Positions 9,884 to 18,125 of a DNA stretch of 64,000 nucleotides are shown here, piece by piece. The position numbers were made by a program, and so were the translations under genes. Source of the stretch: Rhodospirillaceae bacterium (GTDB lineage Bacteria > Pseudomonadota > Alphaproteobacteria > UBA8366). Position 1 is the stretch's first letter. Each line of letters opens with the position of its first letter. The stretch is taken from assembly GCA_002722095.1 (NCBI GenBank), contig PBKG01000002.1, positions 203,575 through 267,574 of the forward strand. Direction: 5' to 3'. Under the pieces are notes generated by a model. The model was not told the DNA's origin, did no database searches, and saw only the letters and a list, made by a program, of their open reading frames with translations.

Positions 9884-10336
9884 TTAATCCTGTTTGCTTA
9901 GTAATTGCGCTGCAGCTTCTAGCGCCAATTCGTAGCCGGCGGCACCGAAACCGCAAATAACCCCGGTTGCACATTTTGAGATGTAAGAATGATGCCGAAA
10001 TTCCTCGCGCGCAAAAATATTCGACAGATGCAATTCAATGACCGGAGTTTCAACCAACTGCAACGCATCCAAAATAGCGATCGAGGTGTGAGTAAATGCG
10101 CCGGCGTTGATTATGATTATGTCCTGATTCTCGCGTGCGTCCTGGATCCATCCGACTAATTCACCTTCGAGGTTGGACTGTCGGAAAGTCAGTTCAAGCT
10201 TCAAGCGTTTGGCGGCGGATTTGGATGCGGCTTCGATGTCTTCCAACGTTTCCGAGCCATAAACGTCGGGCTCGCGCACACCCAACATATTGAGATTTGG
10301 CCCGTTTAGGACGAGCACCCGTTTCGTGTCGGTCAA
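9884..10336 (-). CDS. aroQ: Type II 3-dehydroquinate dehydratase
   Basis: Third step of the shikimate pathway, trans-dehydration of 3-dehydroquinate to 3-dehydroshikimate, as a dodecamer. The 150 residues carry [21 protein letters not shown] (catalytic Tyr at its end), the [17 protein letters not shown] segment, [17 protein letters not shown] and the [18 protein letters not shown] catalytic His loop. It is the first gene of the aroQ-accB-accC-aat run; the 10337-10600 gap before the divergent S9 peptidase must hold both promoters, but I could not assign -35/-10 elements with confidence. Confidence 0.96.
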   Translation of the reverse strand: MTDTKRVLVLNGPNLNMLGVREPDVYGSETLEDIEAASKSAAKRLKLELTFRQSNLEGELVGWIQDARENQDIIIINAGAFTHTSIAILDALQLVETPVIELHLSNIFAREEFRHHSYISKCATGVICGFGAAGYELALEAAAQLLSKQD

Positions 10337-10600
10337 GACAGGTATCCTGCAATGATAGCTTCGAAAGGCACTATATCAATTCGTTGCGGTGGGGGAAGAA
10401 AAGATAAAGTGTGTCTTCGGACAAAAGGGAATACGGGCCGGTGTACTTTTTAAGAAAGATTCAGGTTTAAAATCAATTAGATGGGGGTTCCTCTTTGGTG
10501 GAGACGATCCTCTCCATGCTGAAGAGCGGTGCATTCCCTTACTACAGATAGGCGTTTAGAGTGGCCACGCCTCGAATCGCATGAACAAATTTGGAAAAGC

Positions 10601-12538
10601 ATGCCGGAATTGAAAACGAGTCCCTATGGAAGTTGGGCATCGCCGATTACCGCCGATTGGATTGTTGCCGGCACGGTCGGGCTTGGACAAATCTGTATCG
10701 ATGGCGAAAACGTTTATTGGAATGAGGTACGGCCAAGCGAGAAAGGCCGAAGCGTGGTTTGCCGCCGTGGGACGGATGGTTCGATAGAGGACGTTTCGCC
10801 GTCCGATGCGAATGTGCGAACGCGGGCACATGAGTACGGCGGCGGCGCATTTACGCTCGATCAGGGAACCTTATGGTATAGCAACGATAGTGACCGCAGG
10901 GTTTGGAGCCTGCCAACCGCAGGTACTGCCGCACCGCTTACTCCTAAACGAGATTGGCGATTTGCTGATCTCACACGTGATGCTCTGCGCGGACGTTTGA
11001 TCGCGGTGTGCGAAGATCATGGGACGGAGGATGCCGAGCCCGTCAATCGGTTGGTCGCGATTGGTGATGACGGCAATGTGAGGACTTTGGTGGAGGGCGC
11101 GGATTTTTACGCCGCACCGAGAATTTCACCGGACGGCAAGTCTCTCGCCTGGCTTTCTTGGGATCACCCCAATATGCCCTGGGACGGGTGTTCGCTCTGG
11201 TGTGCGCAGTTAGCCGAGGACGGCGAACTGGGTGGTGCAGAATTGATTGCCGGTGGGATGGAAGAGGCAATCTTTCAGCCGCAGTTCTCGCCGGATGGTG
11301 AGCTCTTTTTCGTTTCTGATCGTTCGGGCTGGTGGAACATCTATCGGGCCCAACAAGATGAGGGCGGTACAAGAATCGCCCCGGTATTGCCATTGGAAGC
11401 GGAGTGTGGACTGCCGCAATGGATCTTTGGCATGTCGACCTACGGCTTCGCTTCGGAAAGCCAACTTGTTTTTAGCTATATCGTCGATGGCCTCTCCAAA
11501 CTTGCGATTTTCGATTTGGCCAACTGCGAGCTCACGCCTGTTCTCTCTCCCTTCGTCGATATTAGCGGCCTAAAAGTGGGTGACGGTAAAGCAGTATTTG
11601 TGGGCTGTTCCCTATGTGATTTACCGATGGTCGCGACCCTTGAGGTGGCAACCTGTACGCTCGGCATTCATTATCGGTCGGCACAATCATCGTTGGCTAC
11701 CGGTGATGTCTCCAAGCCGGTGCCTGTTACCATTCCGGTGGGCGATGGCGAGGTTGCATACGGGTTTTTCTATCCGCCGCAGAGCGCCACTCATGTTGGC
11801 CCTGAAGAGGCTCGCCCGCCGTTGATCGTCAAAAGCCACGGGGGGCCGACCGGCCAAACGACAGCTGCATTCAGTGCCAAAATCCAGTTTTGGACCAGCC
11901 GCGGGTTCGCCGTTTTAGACGTGAATTATCGTGGGTCGACAGGATATGGACGCGCCTACCGGCGGCGATTGAACGGCGATTGGGGCGTGCTCGATGTCGA
12001 GGATTGCGCCGCTGGCGCGCGCTGGCTTGCCGAAAAGGGTTGGGTCGATGGCGAACGTATGGCGATTTCTGGCGGTAGCGCGGGCGGCTATACGACGCTG
12101 TGTGCGCTCACGTTTGAAGATTGCTTCGCCGCCGGTGCCAGCCACTATGGCATCGGCGACCTGAGCGCGTTGGCCGAAGACACCCACAAGTTTGAATCGC
12201 GATATCTCGATAGCTTGATCGGACCTTGGCCCGATGCGGAAGAAACCTATCGCGCACGCTCGCCGATCCATCATACGGAGGAACTTAGCTGCCCGGTAAT
12301 CTTTCTGCAGGGTTTGGAAGATAAAGTCGTGCCGCCGGCCCAAGCGCAGGCAATGGTCGCTGCATTGAAAAGCAAAGGAATACCGGTTGCCTATATTCCA
12401 TTTGCTGAAGAGGCACATGGCTTTCGCCAGGCGGCGAACGTAAAACGCGCGCTGGAGGGCGAATTGTATTTTTACGGCCGTATTTTCGATTTCACTCCGG
12501 CGGATCAGATTGAGCCGGTGGAAATCGAAAATTTTTGA
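10601..12538 (+). CDS. S9 family peptidase (acylaminoacyl/dipeptidyl peptidase type)
   Basis: Serine peptidase with an N-terminal seven-bladed beta-propeller (about 30-390) and a C-terminal alpha/beta-hydrolase domain. Catalytic residues are visible: nucleophile in GGSAGGYTTLC (Ser about 491), Asp in LQGLEDKVVPP, His in EEAHGFRQ. The oxyanion region is VKSHGGPTGQTTAAF. The frame opens at a GTG at 10529, but the family begins just before PYGSWASPITADWIVAG, and the ATG at 10601 has GGAA five bases upstream, so I start there (645 residues). No signal peptide: a cytosolic oligopeptide-processing enzyme. maiA follows 27 bases later. Confidence 0.9.
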   Translation: MPELKTSPYGSWASPITADWIVAGTVGLGQICIDGENVYWNEVRPSEKGRSVVCRRGTDGSIEDVSPSDANVRTRAHEYGGGAFTLDQGTLWYSNDSDRRVWSLPTAGTAAPLTPKRDWRFADLTRDALRGRLIAVCEDHGTEDAEPVNRLVAIGDDGNVRTLVEGADFYAAPRISPDGKSLAWLSWDHPNMPWDGCSLWCAQLAEDGELGGAELIAGGMEEAIFQPQFSPDGELFFVSDRSGWWNIYRAQQDEGGTRIAPVLPLEAECGLPQWIFGMSTYGFASESQLVFSYIVDGLSKLAIFDLANCELTPVLSPFVDISGLKVGDGKAVFVGCSLCDLPMVATLEVATCTLGIHYRSAQSSLATGDVSKPVPVTIPVGDGEVAYGFFYPPQSATHVGPEEARPPLIVKSHGGPTGQTTAAFSAKIQFWTSRGFAVLDVNYRGSTGYGRAYRRRLNGDWGVLDVEDCAAGARWLAEKGWVDGERMAISGGSAGGYTTLCALTFEDCFAAGASHYGIGDLSALAEDTHKFESRYLDSLIGPWPDAEETYRARSPIHHTEELSCPVIFLQGLEDKVVPPAQAQAMVAALKSKGIPVAYIPFAEEAHGFRQAANVKRALEGELYFYGRIFDFTPADQIEPVEIENF

Positions 12539-12565
12539 CGGTCGAAATCGGGAGGAGATTTTTTT

Positions 12566-13216
12566 ATGAAGCTCTATACTTATTGGCGTTCATCCGCGGC
12601 TTATCGTGGCCGCCTTGCGGTTGCGATTAAGGGGCTGGAGGTAGAGCATCACGCTGTCAATCTTGCCAGAGGCGATCAGTGGGAAGACGAGTATATCGCA
12701 GTCAATCGCCAATCCATCGTGCCGAGCCTCGAAGATAACGGCCTGGTAATTCGGCAGTCGGTGGCAATTTTCGAGTATCTCGAAGAAACCTATCCCGAGC
12801 CGCCGTTGTTGCCGGCCGATCCGGCCGGCAGGGCGCGAGTGCGCGCCATAGCTCAGGCGGTTGCTTGCGAACTGCATCCGCGTTTGTCCAACCGCGTGCG
12901 GACCTACGTCGGTGAGAATTTTTCCGGCCAAGCGCGCTGGGATTGGTATGGCTATTGGGCCAATCAAGGATTTTCTGTATTGGAGGGGTGGCTCAAAGAC
13001 GATCCCGACACGGGAAAATTCTGTCACGGAGATACGCCGACGATGGCCGATTGTTTCCTCATACCGCAACTCTACGCCGCCAAGCGTTATGATTTTCTTA
13101 AGTTGGAGCAGTATCCGACTTTGATGGCGATTGATGCGGAATGTGCGCAACACCCCGCATTCATCGAAGCCGAACCCGACCGACAGCCCGATGTCGCGCC
13201 GGACCATCGCGTCTGA
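12566..13216 (+). CDS. maiA: Maleylacetoacetate isomerase (zeta-class glutathione transferase)
   Basis: Glutathione-dependent cis-trans isomerisation of maleylacetoacetate in tyrosine/homogentisate breakdown; zeta-class enzymes also act on alpha-haloacids. The 216 residues have a thioredoxin-fold N-terminal domain with YWRSSAAYRGRLAVAIKG (zeta motif SSxxxR), the cis-Pro segment SIVPSLEDNG, QSVAIFEYLEETYP, and an all-helical C-terminal domain with GDTPTMADCFLIPQLY. GGAGGAG lies upstream of the ATG. No hmgA or fahA homologue is in the window, so its pathway partners are elsewhere. Confidence 0.92.
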   Translation: MKLYTYWRSSAAYRGRLAVAIKGLEVEHHAVNLARGDQWEDEYIAVNRQSIVPSLEDNGLVIRQSVAIFEYLEETYPEPPLLPADPAGRARVRAIAQAVACELHPRLSNRVRTYVGENFSGQARWDWYGYWANQGFSVLEGWLKDDPDTGKFCHGDTPTMADCFLIPQLYAAKRYDFLKLEQYPTLMAIDAECAQHPAFIEAEPDRQPDVAPDHRV

Positions 13217-13229
13217 GATCGTTGTTGGT

Positions 13230-13985
13230 TTAGCTCTTGGGTTTACGCGCCTCGGAAATGAAATTCTTGAGCTGGTCAAGGCTAACGGCGCCCGGCACGA
13301 TACGTTCGCCTATAATAAATCCGGGTGTCCCCCGAATACCGAGCGATTGGGCAAGTTGGATCGTCTCGTCGAGATAGGCTGCGATTTTCGGATCGCCCAT
13401 ATCCTTTTGTAGTTTGGCAATATCGATGCCGACGCTACGTGCGATCCGCATGATAATTTCAAGACTCAATTGGCCGCGATTCTGCATCAGAGCGACATGA
13501 AATTCATAATATTTGCCCTGCTTCTTCGATGCCATTGCGGCGATCGCGGCGACGCGAGACATCTCACCCAAAATTGGCAGCTCCTTCCAAACGACACGTA
13601 GGTTTTTGTCGTTTTCCACGAGATCCACCATTGATCCGATGACTCGCTTACAATAGCCACATTGGTAATCAAAGAATTCGACCAGCGTGACATTACCCTT
13701 GTCATTGCCTGAGACCGGCGACATCGGATGGTCGAAGATCGTATCTTTATTTTCGCTTAGGGTGCGCTTGGCGATCTTTTCCTGCTCAACGCGTTCGCGT
13801 TCGCGAAGTTTCTCCATGGACTCCAAGATCACTTGAGGATTTGCGAGTAAATAGTCGCGAATGACCTTCTCAAAGGCCTTTTTCTGTTCCGAGGAAAGTG
13901 GTTCGGCCGCTATCGGGAATGCCGCCATACTCAAAAGGGCAATAAGCGCGACGAGGCGTGTGAGAACTGGGGACTGTCGAATCAT
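13230..13985 (-). CDS. DsbA-family secreted thiol oxidoreductase
   Basis: 251 residues: signal peptide (ends near PIAA-EP), an N-terminal helical segment with VIRDYLLANPQVILESMEKL, then a thioredoxin domain with active site CGYC in EFFDYQCGYCKRV and cis-Pro in GTPGFIIGERIVPGA. The helical prefix is typical of the Com1/ScsC-like branch that can trimerise, so an isomerase role is as likely as a DsbA oxidase role. The gene lies 30 bases downstream of the M48 metallopeptidase, consistent with an envelope protein quality-control operon. Confidence 0.9.
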   Translation of the reverse strand: MIRQSPVLTRLVALIALLSMAAFPIAAEPLSSEQKKAFEKVIRDYLLANPQVILESMEKLRERERVEQEKIAKRTLSENKDTIFDHPMSPVSGNDKGNVTLVEFFDYQCGYCKRVIGSMVDLVENDKNLRVVWKELPILGEMSRVAAIAAMASKKQGKYYEFHVALMQNRGQLSLEIIMRIARSVGIDIAKLQKDMGDPKIAAYLDETIQLAQSLGIRGTPGFIIGERIVPGAVSLDQLKNFISEARKPKS

Positions 13986-14015
13986 GCTGTAAAGGTTTCC
14001 TTGCGTAAGATTTAC

Positions 14016-15407
14016 TTAGCCATCTTCCTTCGCTTTGGCTTGGGCAACTTGTTTTTCGATATCCTGCGCGCGGATATGTTCCGGAGAACCTACCGGTAGC
14101 GATTTAATCGCGCGTTTGGCATTTAGCGTGGCCCGGCTGATGTCGCCCCGCAGCATTGCCTCTTCTGCCAGCGCTAGCGAGGCTTTGCCGGTTTGCCCAC
14201 GGCGGCCATAGATAGTTGCCAATTGTCGCCACGCGATCGGCAGTTCGCGTTCATAGCGCAGGGCCTCGCGAATATTCATGACAACTTCATCGTCGAGCTT
14301 CGGATCATTTAGCTCCAATTGCATGCGCGCAAGATTTATGCGGATCAGTGCGGCCCAGGGGATAATTTTGACTGCCGCACGGTACGAAACGATCGCTCGG
14401 CGGACTTCGCCGGCATCTTTAAGTATGTCGCCTTTGAGCTCATGGAAGAAAGGATCTTTTGGCGAATCCGTGATGAGCTGATCGACGATGGCGAGCGCCT
14501 CTCTCACTTTGTGAAGTTTCATAAAGGCGTAGGCACGGGCATAGCGTGCCTCGATGCCCTTGTCCTCAGCATGGTATGTTTCGAGTGTGCGTGCCGGGTC
14601 ATCAACATAGCCGTTGATTTTGCCGCGCATGCGCGCATGCATGATGGTCAGTTGTCGCGATACCGGTACATTCGAGAACCGCGACTTGGCGACATGATTT
14701 TCGAGAAATCTAACCCGGTCCAAAGTCAGAGGATGGGTAGAGGCGTAGGGGTCACGGGAATCCGTATAAAGTGCCGATTGCTTGTGCAGAATTTTTAAGA
14801 ATTCCAGCAGACCCTTTGAAGATTGGCCGGTGCGTTCGAGAAAATCGACGCCGGCCTGATCCGCCGACTGTTCCATCCCTTGGGTGTATTTGAAGAGTGT
14901 GCGTTGGCCGAGTGCCTGACCGCCGATTATGGCGCCGGCCAAACCTTCGGGCTGTCCGGCGGCGATTGCAGCTGCGGCACCTAGTACGGTGGCGATGATC
15001 GATTGGGTCGATGCGTTTCGCAGTCCTTCTTGGATTCTCGAAAGATGGCCACCCGATATATGGCCAATTTCATGGGCAAGAACTCCGATCACCTGGCTTG
15101 GGTTGCCGGCACGGGTGAGCAATCCCGTATTGATAAATATTCTTTGCCCGCCGGCGACGAATGCATTTAGGGCCTGCGACAAGACCAGGCGAATTCGAAC
15201 CGAGCCCATATCAAGTCCTGCTGCCTCGAAAAGTGGCGCGCTATAGACTCGAATGGTATTTTCAATTTCCGTATCGCGAACTACCTGAGGGCCTTGCGCA
15301 TAGGCGCGTAGGTCTGTAAATGCCACACAAAATGCGATTCCAAATACCAAGACGGCGGCCAAGGATTTGGTGCGAAAGAGAGATTTTTTGACGCGATTGG
15401 GGCGCAT
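14016..15407 (-). CDS. M48 family periplasmic metallopeptidase with TPR repeats (BepA-like)
   Basis: Zinc peptidase expected in the periplasm, where BepA-type enzymes check outer-membrane protein assembly. Signal peptide with hydrophobic core SLAAVLVFGIAFCVAF; zinc motif HEIGH in VLAHEIGHISGGHLSR; third ligand region GMEQSADQAGVDFL; C-terminal half of TPR-like helices (about 300-450). The frame opens at 15464, which would overlap the divergent gene; MRPNRVKKS at 15407 gives a normal signal peptide and is my choice (463 residues), with the ATG at 15413 equally possible. The ribosome site is weak in all cases. Confidence 0.9.
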   Translation of the reverse strand: MRPNRVKKSLFRTKSLAAVLVFGIAFCVAFTDLRAYAQGPQVVRDTEIENTIRVYSAPLFEAAGLDMGSVRIRLVLSQALNAFVAGGQRIFINTGLLTRAGNPSQVIGVLAHEIGHISGGHLSRIQEGLRNASTQSIIATVLGAAAAIAAGQPEGLAGAIIGGQALGQRTLFKYTQGMEQSADQAGVDFLERTGQSSKGLLEFLKILHKQSALYTDSRDPYASTHPLTLDRVRFLENHVAKSRFSNVPVSRQLTIMHARMRGKINGYVDDPARTLETYHAEDKGIEARYARAYAFMKLHKVREALAIVDQLITDSPKDPFFHELKGDILKDAGEVRRAIVSYRAAVKIIPWAALIRINLARMQLELNDPKLDDEVVMNIREALRYERELPIAWRQLATIYGRRGQTGKASLALAEEAMLRGDISRATLNAKRAIKSLPVGSPEHIRAQDIEKQVAQAKAKEDG

Positions 15408-15432
15408 AAACATCAGCCGGCAGTTTCGTCGT

Positions 15433-16956
15433 TTGACTTTACTTGGGCCGGGCGTACGGAGCAATCAAGGCGCGAATCTCTTTTTCGCGATTTTGATGTT
15501 ATCGGTGGTAACCGCTTGTTCGGCAGTGGAAAAGGCAAGCGACGTAATATTGCCGAAGACACCACCGTCGGTATTGTTTTCCGCTATTGTTGCCGACGAA
15601 CCCACGGCAGTTCTCGCGGCTCGCGATGTGCTGGCACGGGGTGGTACTGCGGCCGATGCCGCAGTAGGCCTTTATTTTACGCTAGCCATCACCTATCCGT
15701 CGCAAGCGGGGCTCGGTGGTGCGGGTATTTGCATGGTCTATGAGCCTCAATCGGGCCGTGCAGATGTCCTCGATTTTAGTCCTGCCAGAGCTGGTAGTGG
15801 TCGCGACGCTGTAGCTATACCGACCATCGTGCGGGGCATGGCATGGCTGCACGCGCGGTTCGGGCGATTGAGTTGGAGTTCCTTGTTGGGTCAATCCGCG
15901 AGTTCCGCCCGGGAAGGCGTTACCACTTCGCGTGCGTTGATCACCGACCTTAAGAGTGCGGCTCCAGATTTGGCGAACGACGCCACTGCGCTTTCCCTGT
16001 TTTTTGATCGCCTCGGCGAGCCAATCGGAGAGGGCATTATTTTTCAACAGATCGAATTAGGTGCCGTGTTAGGTCATATCGGGGCTCGTGGTGGCGGTGT
16101 TTTTTACCGAGGCGCGCTCGCTAAGCGCATCGTCTCGGCGGCAGCGGCGCAAGGGCAGCCTATCGATGCACGATTGCTCAGTAAGAAAAAACCAAAATGG
16201 TTGCGAGCGCAGGCATTTAAATTGAAGGACCGCACAATTTACTTTCCACCGACCGGAGGTGGCAAAGCGGCAGCAAATTTGTGGATGCAATTGAGCAAGG
16301 ATGCGAGCTTCAAGAAACTGGATGGACCTGCGCGTACCTCTCGCTTGGCGACGGCGGCTAAATCGTCCCAAAGTAATTTTACCAGCACGTCGGCGAAGGT
16401 TGGCAGTGGCTTCACTGTGGTTGACGGTACGGGGCTTGCGGTAGTCTGTTCGGTTACGGCAAGTCGAAAATTCGGCACCGGAAAGTTTCTTCCAGGCTTG
16501 GGTTTTGCCCTCGCGCCGGCCCCGGGTGAGGGGGAATTCGATCGGCAGCCGATGACGCCAATATTGGCGGTCGATCGAAACGAGAAAAAAATTATTTTTG
16601 CGGCGTCGGGAAACGGTGGTCCAGGCGCAGCCTCAGCGACGGTTGGGATTGCTGCAAGAACATTGTTGGCTGGCGAGCGGTTGGCGGAGGCGAGTGATCG
16701 GCCGCGAATTCTATTTACCGGGGACAATACACCTTACCTGGCGGAAAAAGCCGTTTCCAAGAAAGAGCTCGGAGCTTTGGTTAAAGAAAATGCCAAGGTC
16801 GAGCGCGTGCCGTCGATCGGGCGCATCAACGCAATTTATTGTCCCGCAGGGCTGCCACCCGACTCCCGCAGTGATCCACCTTGTCAGGTAAAGGCCGACA
16901 AACGTGGCAATGGTGTCGGTGCGCGGTTCAAAAAAGATTTACGTGAGCGCAGGTGA
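15433..16956 (+). CDS. Gamma-glutamyltransferase-like lipoprotein, probably without normal activity
   Basis: Ntn-hydrolase fold protein of the gamma-glutamyltransferase family with a probable lipoprotein signal (hydrophobic stretch LFFAILML, lipobox VVTAC). Family segments: ARDVLARGGTAADAAVGLYF, PSQAGLGGAGICMVYE, GRLSWSSLL, FPPTGGGKAA, GSGFTVVDGTGLAVVC, FGTGKFLPGLGFALAP, SGNGGPGA. At the autocleavage site, where active enzymes have TTHxSVVD, this reads GSGFTVVD, so the nucleophilic Thr is not where expected. No ATG gives a sensible signal peptide: ATG 15367 overlaps the divergent gene, so TTG 15433 is my choice; the start is uncertain. The aminotransferase follows 18 bases later. Confidence 0.75.
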   Translation: MTLLGPGVRSNQGANLFFAILMLSVVTACSAVEKASDVILPKTPPSVLFSAIVADEPTAVLAARDVLARGGTAADAAVGLYFTLAITYPSQAGLGGAGICMVYEPQSGRADVLDFSPARAGSGRDAVAIPTIVRGMAWLHARFGRLSWSSLLGQSASSAREGVTTSRALITDLKSAAPDLANDATALSLFFDRLGEPIGEGIIFQQIELGAVLGHIGARGGGVFYRGALAKRIVSAAAAQGQPIDARLLSKKKPKWLRAQAFKLKDRTIYFPPTGGGKAAANLWMQLSKDASFKKLDGPARTSRLATAAKSSQSNFTSTSAKVGSGFTVVDGTGLAVVCSVTASRKFGTGKFLPGLGFALAPAPGEGEFDRQPMTPILAVDRNEKKIIFAASGNGGPGAASATVGIAARTLLAGERLAEASDRPRILFTGDNTPYLAEKAVSKKELGALVKENAKVERVPSIGRINAIYCPAGLPPDSRSDPPCQVKADKRGNGVGARFKKDLRERR

Positions 16957-16974
16957 TTCAGTGAAGTTGGTGCC

Positions 16975-18120
16975 GTGGTTGTAAAAGTTTCCGCGCGCGG
17001 ACGCATGTCGCCTTTCATGGTGATGGACGTTCTCAATGCCGCTAACCAGCGCGAGCTATCTGGTGAGGCCGTCTATCATCTTGAAATTGGGCAACCGGGG
17101 ACCGGAGCGCCAAAGGGGGTGGTTGACGCTGTGCGTGAACCGCTGCAAACCCAAAAACTGGGTTATACGGATGCGTTCGGCATCGATCCATTACGCGAAG
17201 CGATTTCCGCTCACTACAGTAGATTTTACGGGGCCGATGTGCCGGCGGAGCGTATTGCAGTTACCAGTGGGTCTTCGGCGGGATTCGTATTGAGTTTTCT
17301 TGCCGCATTCGATGCCGGTGATCGGGTGGCGTTGGCGGCCCCGGACTATCCTTGTTACAGGCATATCCTGAATGCATTCGGTATCGAACCGATAATTGTC
17401 GAAACCGACATAGAGGACCGATTCCAGCCGACGCCTAAACGGCTCGCGCCGCTCCTGCCGTTGGATGGACTTATTGTAGCGTCGCCGTCCAATCCGACTG
17501 GAACGATGTTGTCGTCTGACGATTTGTTAGCACTATCTGTGTTTTGCCAGTCAGAGGGCATTCGCTTGATCTCAGATGAAATCTACCATGGCATCACTTA
17601 TGACGTTCCGGCGGCCACGGCGGCGGCGATCAATCCTGACGCCGTTGTGATCAACAGTTTTTCCAAATATTTCTCGATGACAGGTTGGCGTGTAGGTTGG
17701 ATGGTTGTTCCCGAGGAGTTACTGCGTCCTGTTGAATGCCTTCAGCAAAATCTTTTCATTTGTGCGCCAGCGTTGTCGCAATTGGCCGCGTGCGCGGCTT
17801 TCGATTGTCGCGACGAGCTGGAAGGCCTGGTCACTCGCTATCGCGAGAACCGCTCTTTGTTGCTGAAACGGTTACCAGAGGCCGGGTTCGCCAAACTCGC
17901 GCCGGCCGACGGCGCATTCTACATTTATGCGGACGTTTCTGATCGGACCGATGACAGCGAGCGTTTATGTCGCGAAATTCTCGATCAGAGCGGTGTCGCT
18001 CTTACGCCCGGGCTTGATTTTGATTCCGCCCGGGGCCACCGATATGTCCGAATCTCTTACGCTGAGGCACCGGAAACCATTTCAGCGGCGATGGAGCACC
18101 TGATCAACTGGGCATCGTGA
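16975..18120 (+). CDS. PLP-dependent class I/II aminotransferase
   Basis: 381-residue fold-type I aminotransferase. Visible landmarks: SPFMVMDVL at the start, LEIGQPGTGAPKGV, LGYTDAFGIDPLREAI, TSGSSAGFVLSFLAAF (phosphate-binding cup), ASPSNPTGTML, LISDEIYHGITYD with the PLP-stacking Asp, and the Schiff-base Lys in NSFSKYFSMTGWRVGWM (about 223). The class includes aspartate and aromatic/alanine aminotransferases; the substrate cannot be read from sequence. The start is GTG at 16975; ATG 17005 (MSPFMVMD) is an alternative. It ends six bases from the convergent RNase E gene. Confidence 0.9.
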   Translation: MVVKVSARGRMSPFMVMDVLNAANQRELSGEAVYHLEIGQPGTGAPKGVVDAVREPLQTQKLGYTDAFGIDPLREAISAHYSRFYGADVPAERIAVTSGSSAGFVLSFLAAFDAGDRVALAAPDYPCYRHILNAFGIEPIIVETDIEDRFQPTPKRLAPLLPLDGLIVASPSNPTGTMLSSDDLLALSVFCQSEGIRLISDEIYHGITYDVPAATAAAINPDAVVINSFSKYFSMTGWRVGWMVVPEELLRPVECLQQNLFICAPALSQLAACAAFDCRDELEGLVTRYRENRSLLLKRLPEAGFAKLAPADGAFYIYADVSDRTDDSERLCREILDQSGVALTPGLDFDSARGHRYVRISYAEAPETISAAMEHLINWAS

Positions 18121-18125
18121 TGCGA

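Noticed and set aside
10529..10600. GTG 10529 as the start of the S9 peptidase
   Set aside because: It would add 24 residues with no family counterpart; ATG 10601 has a ribosome-site-like GGAA and sits just before the family's conserved beginning.
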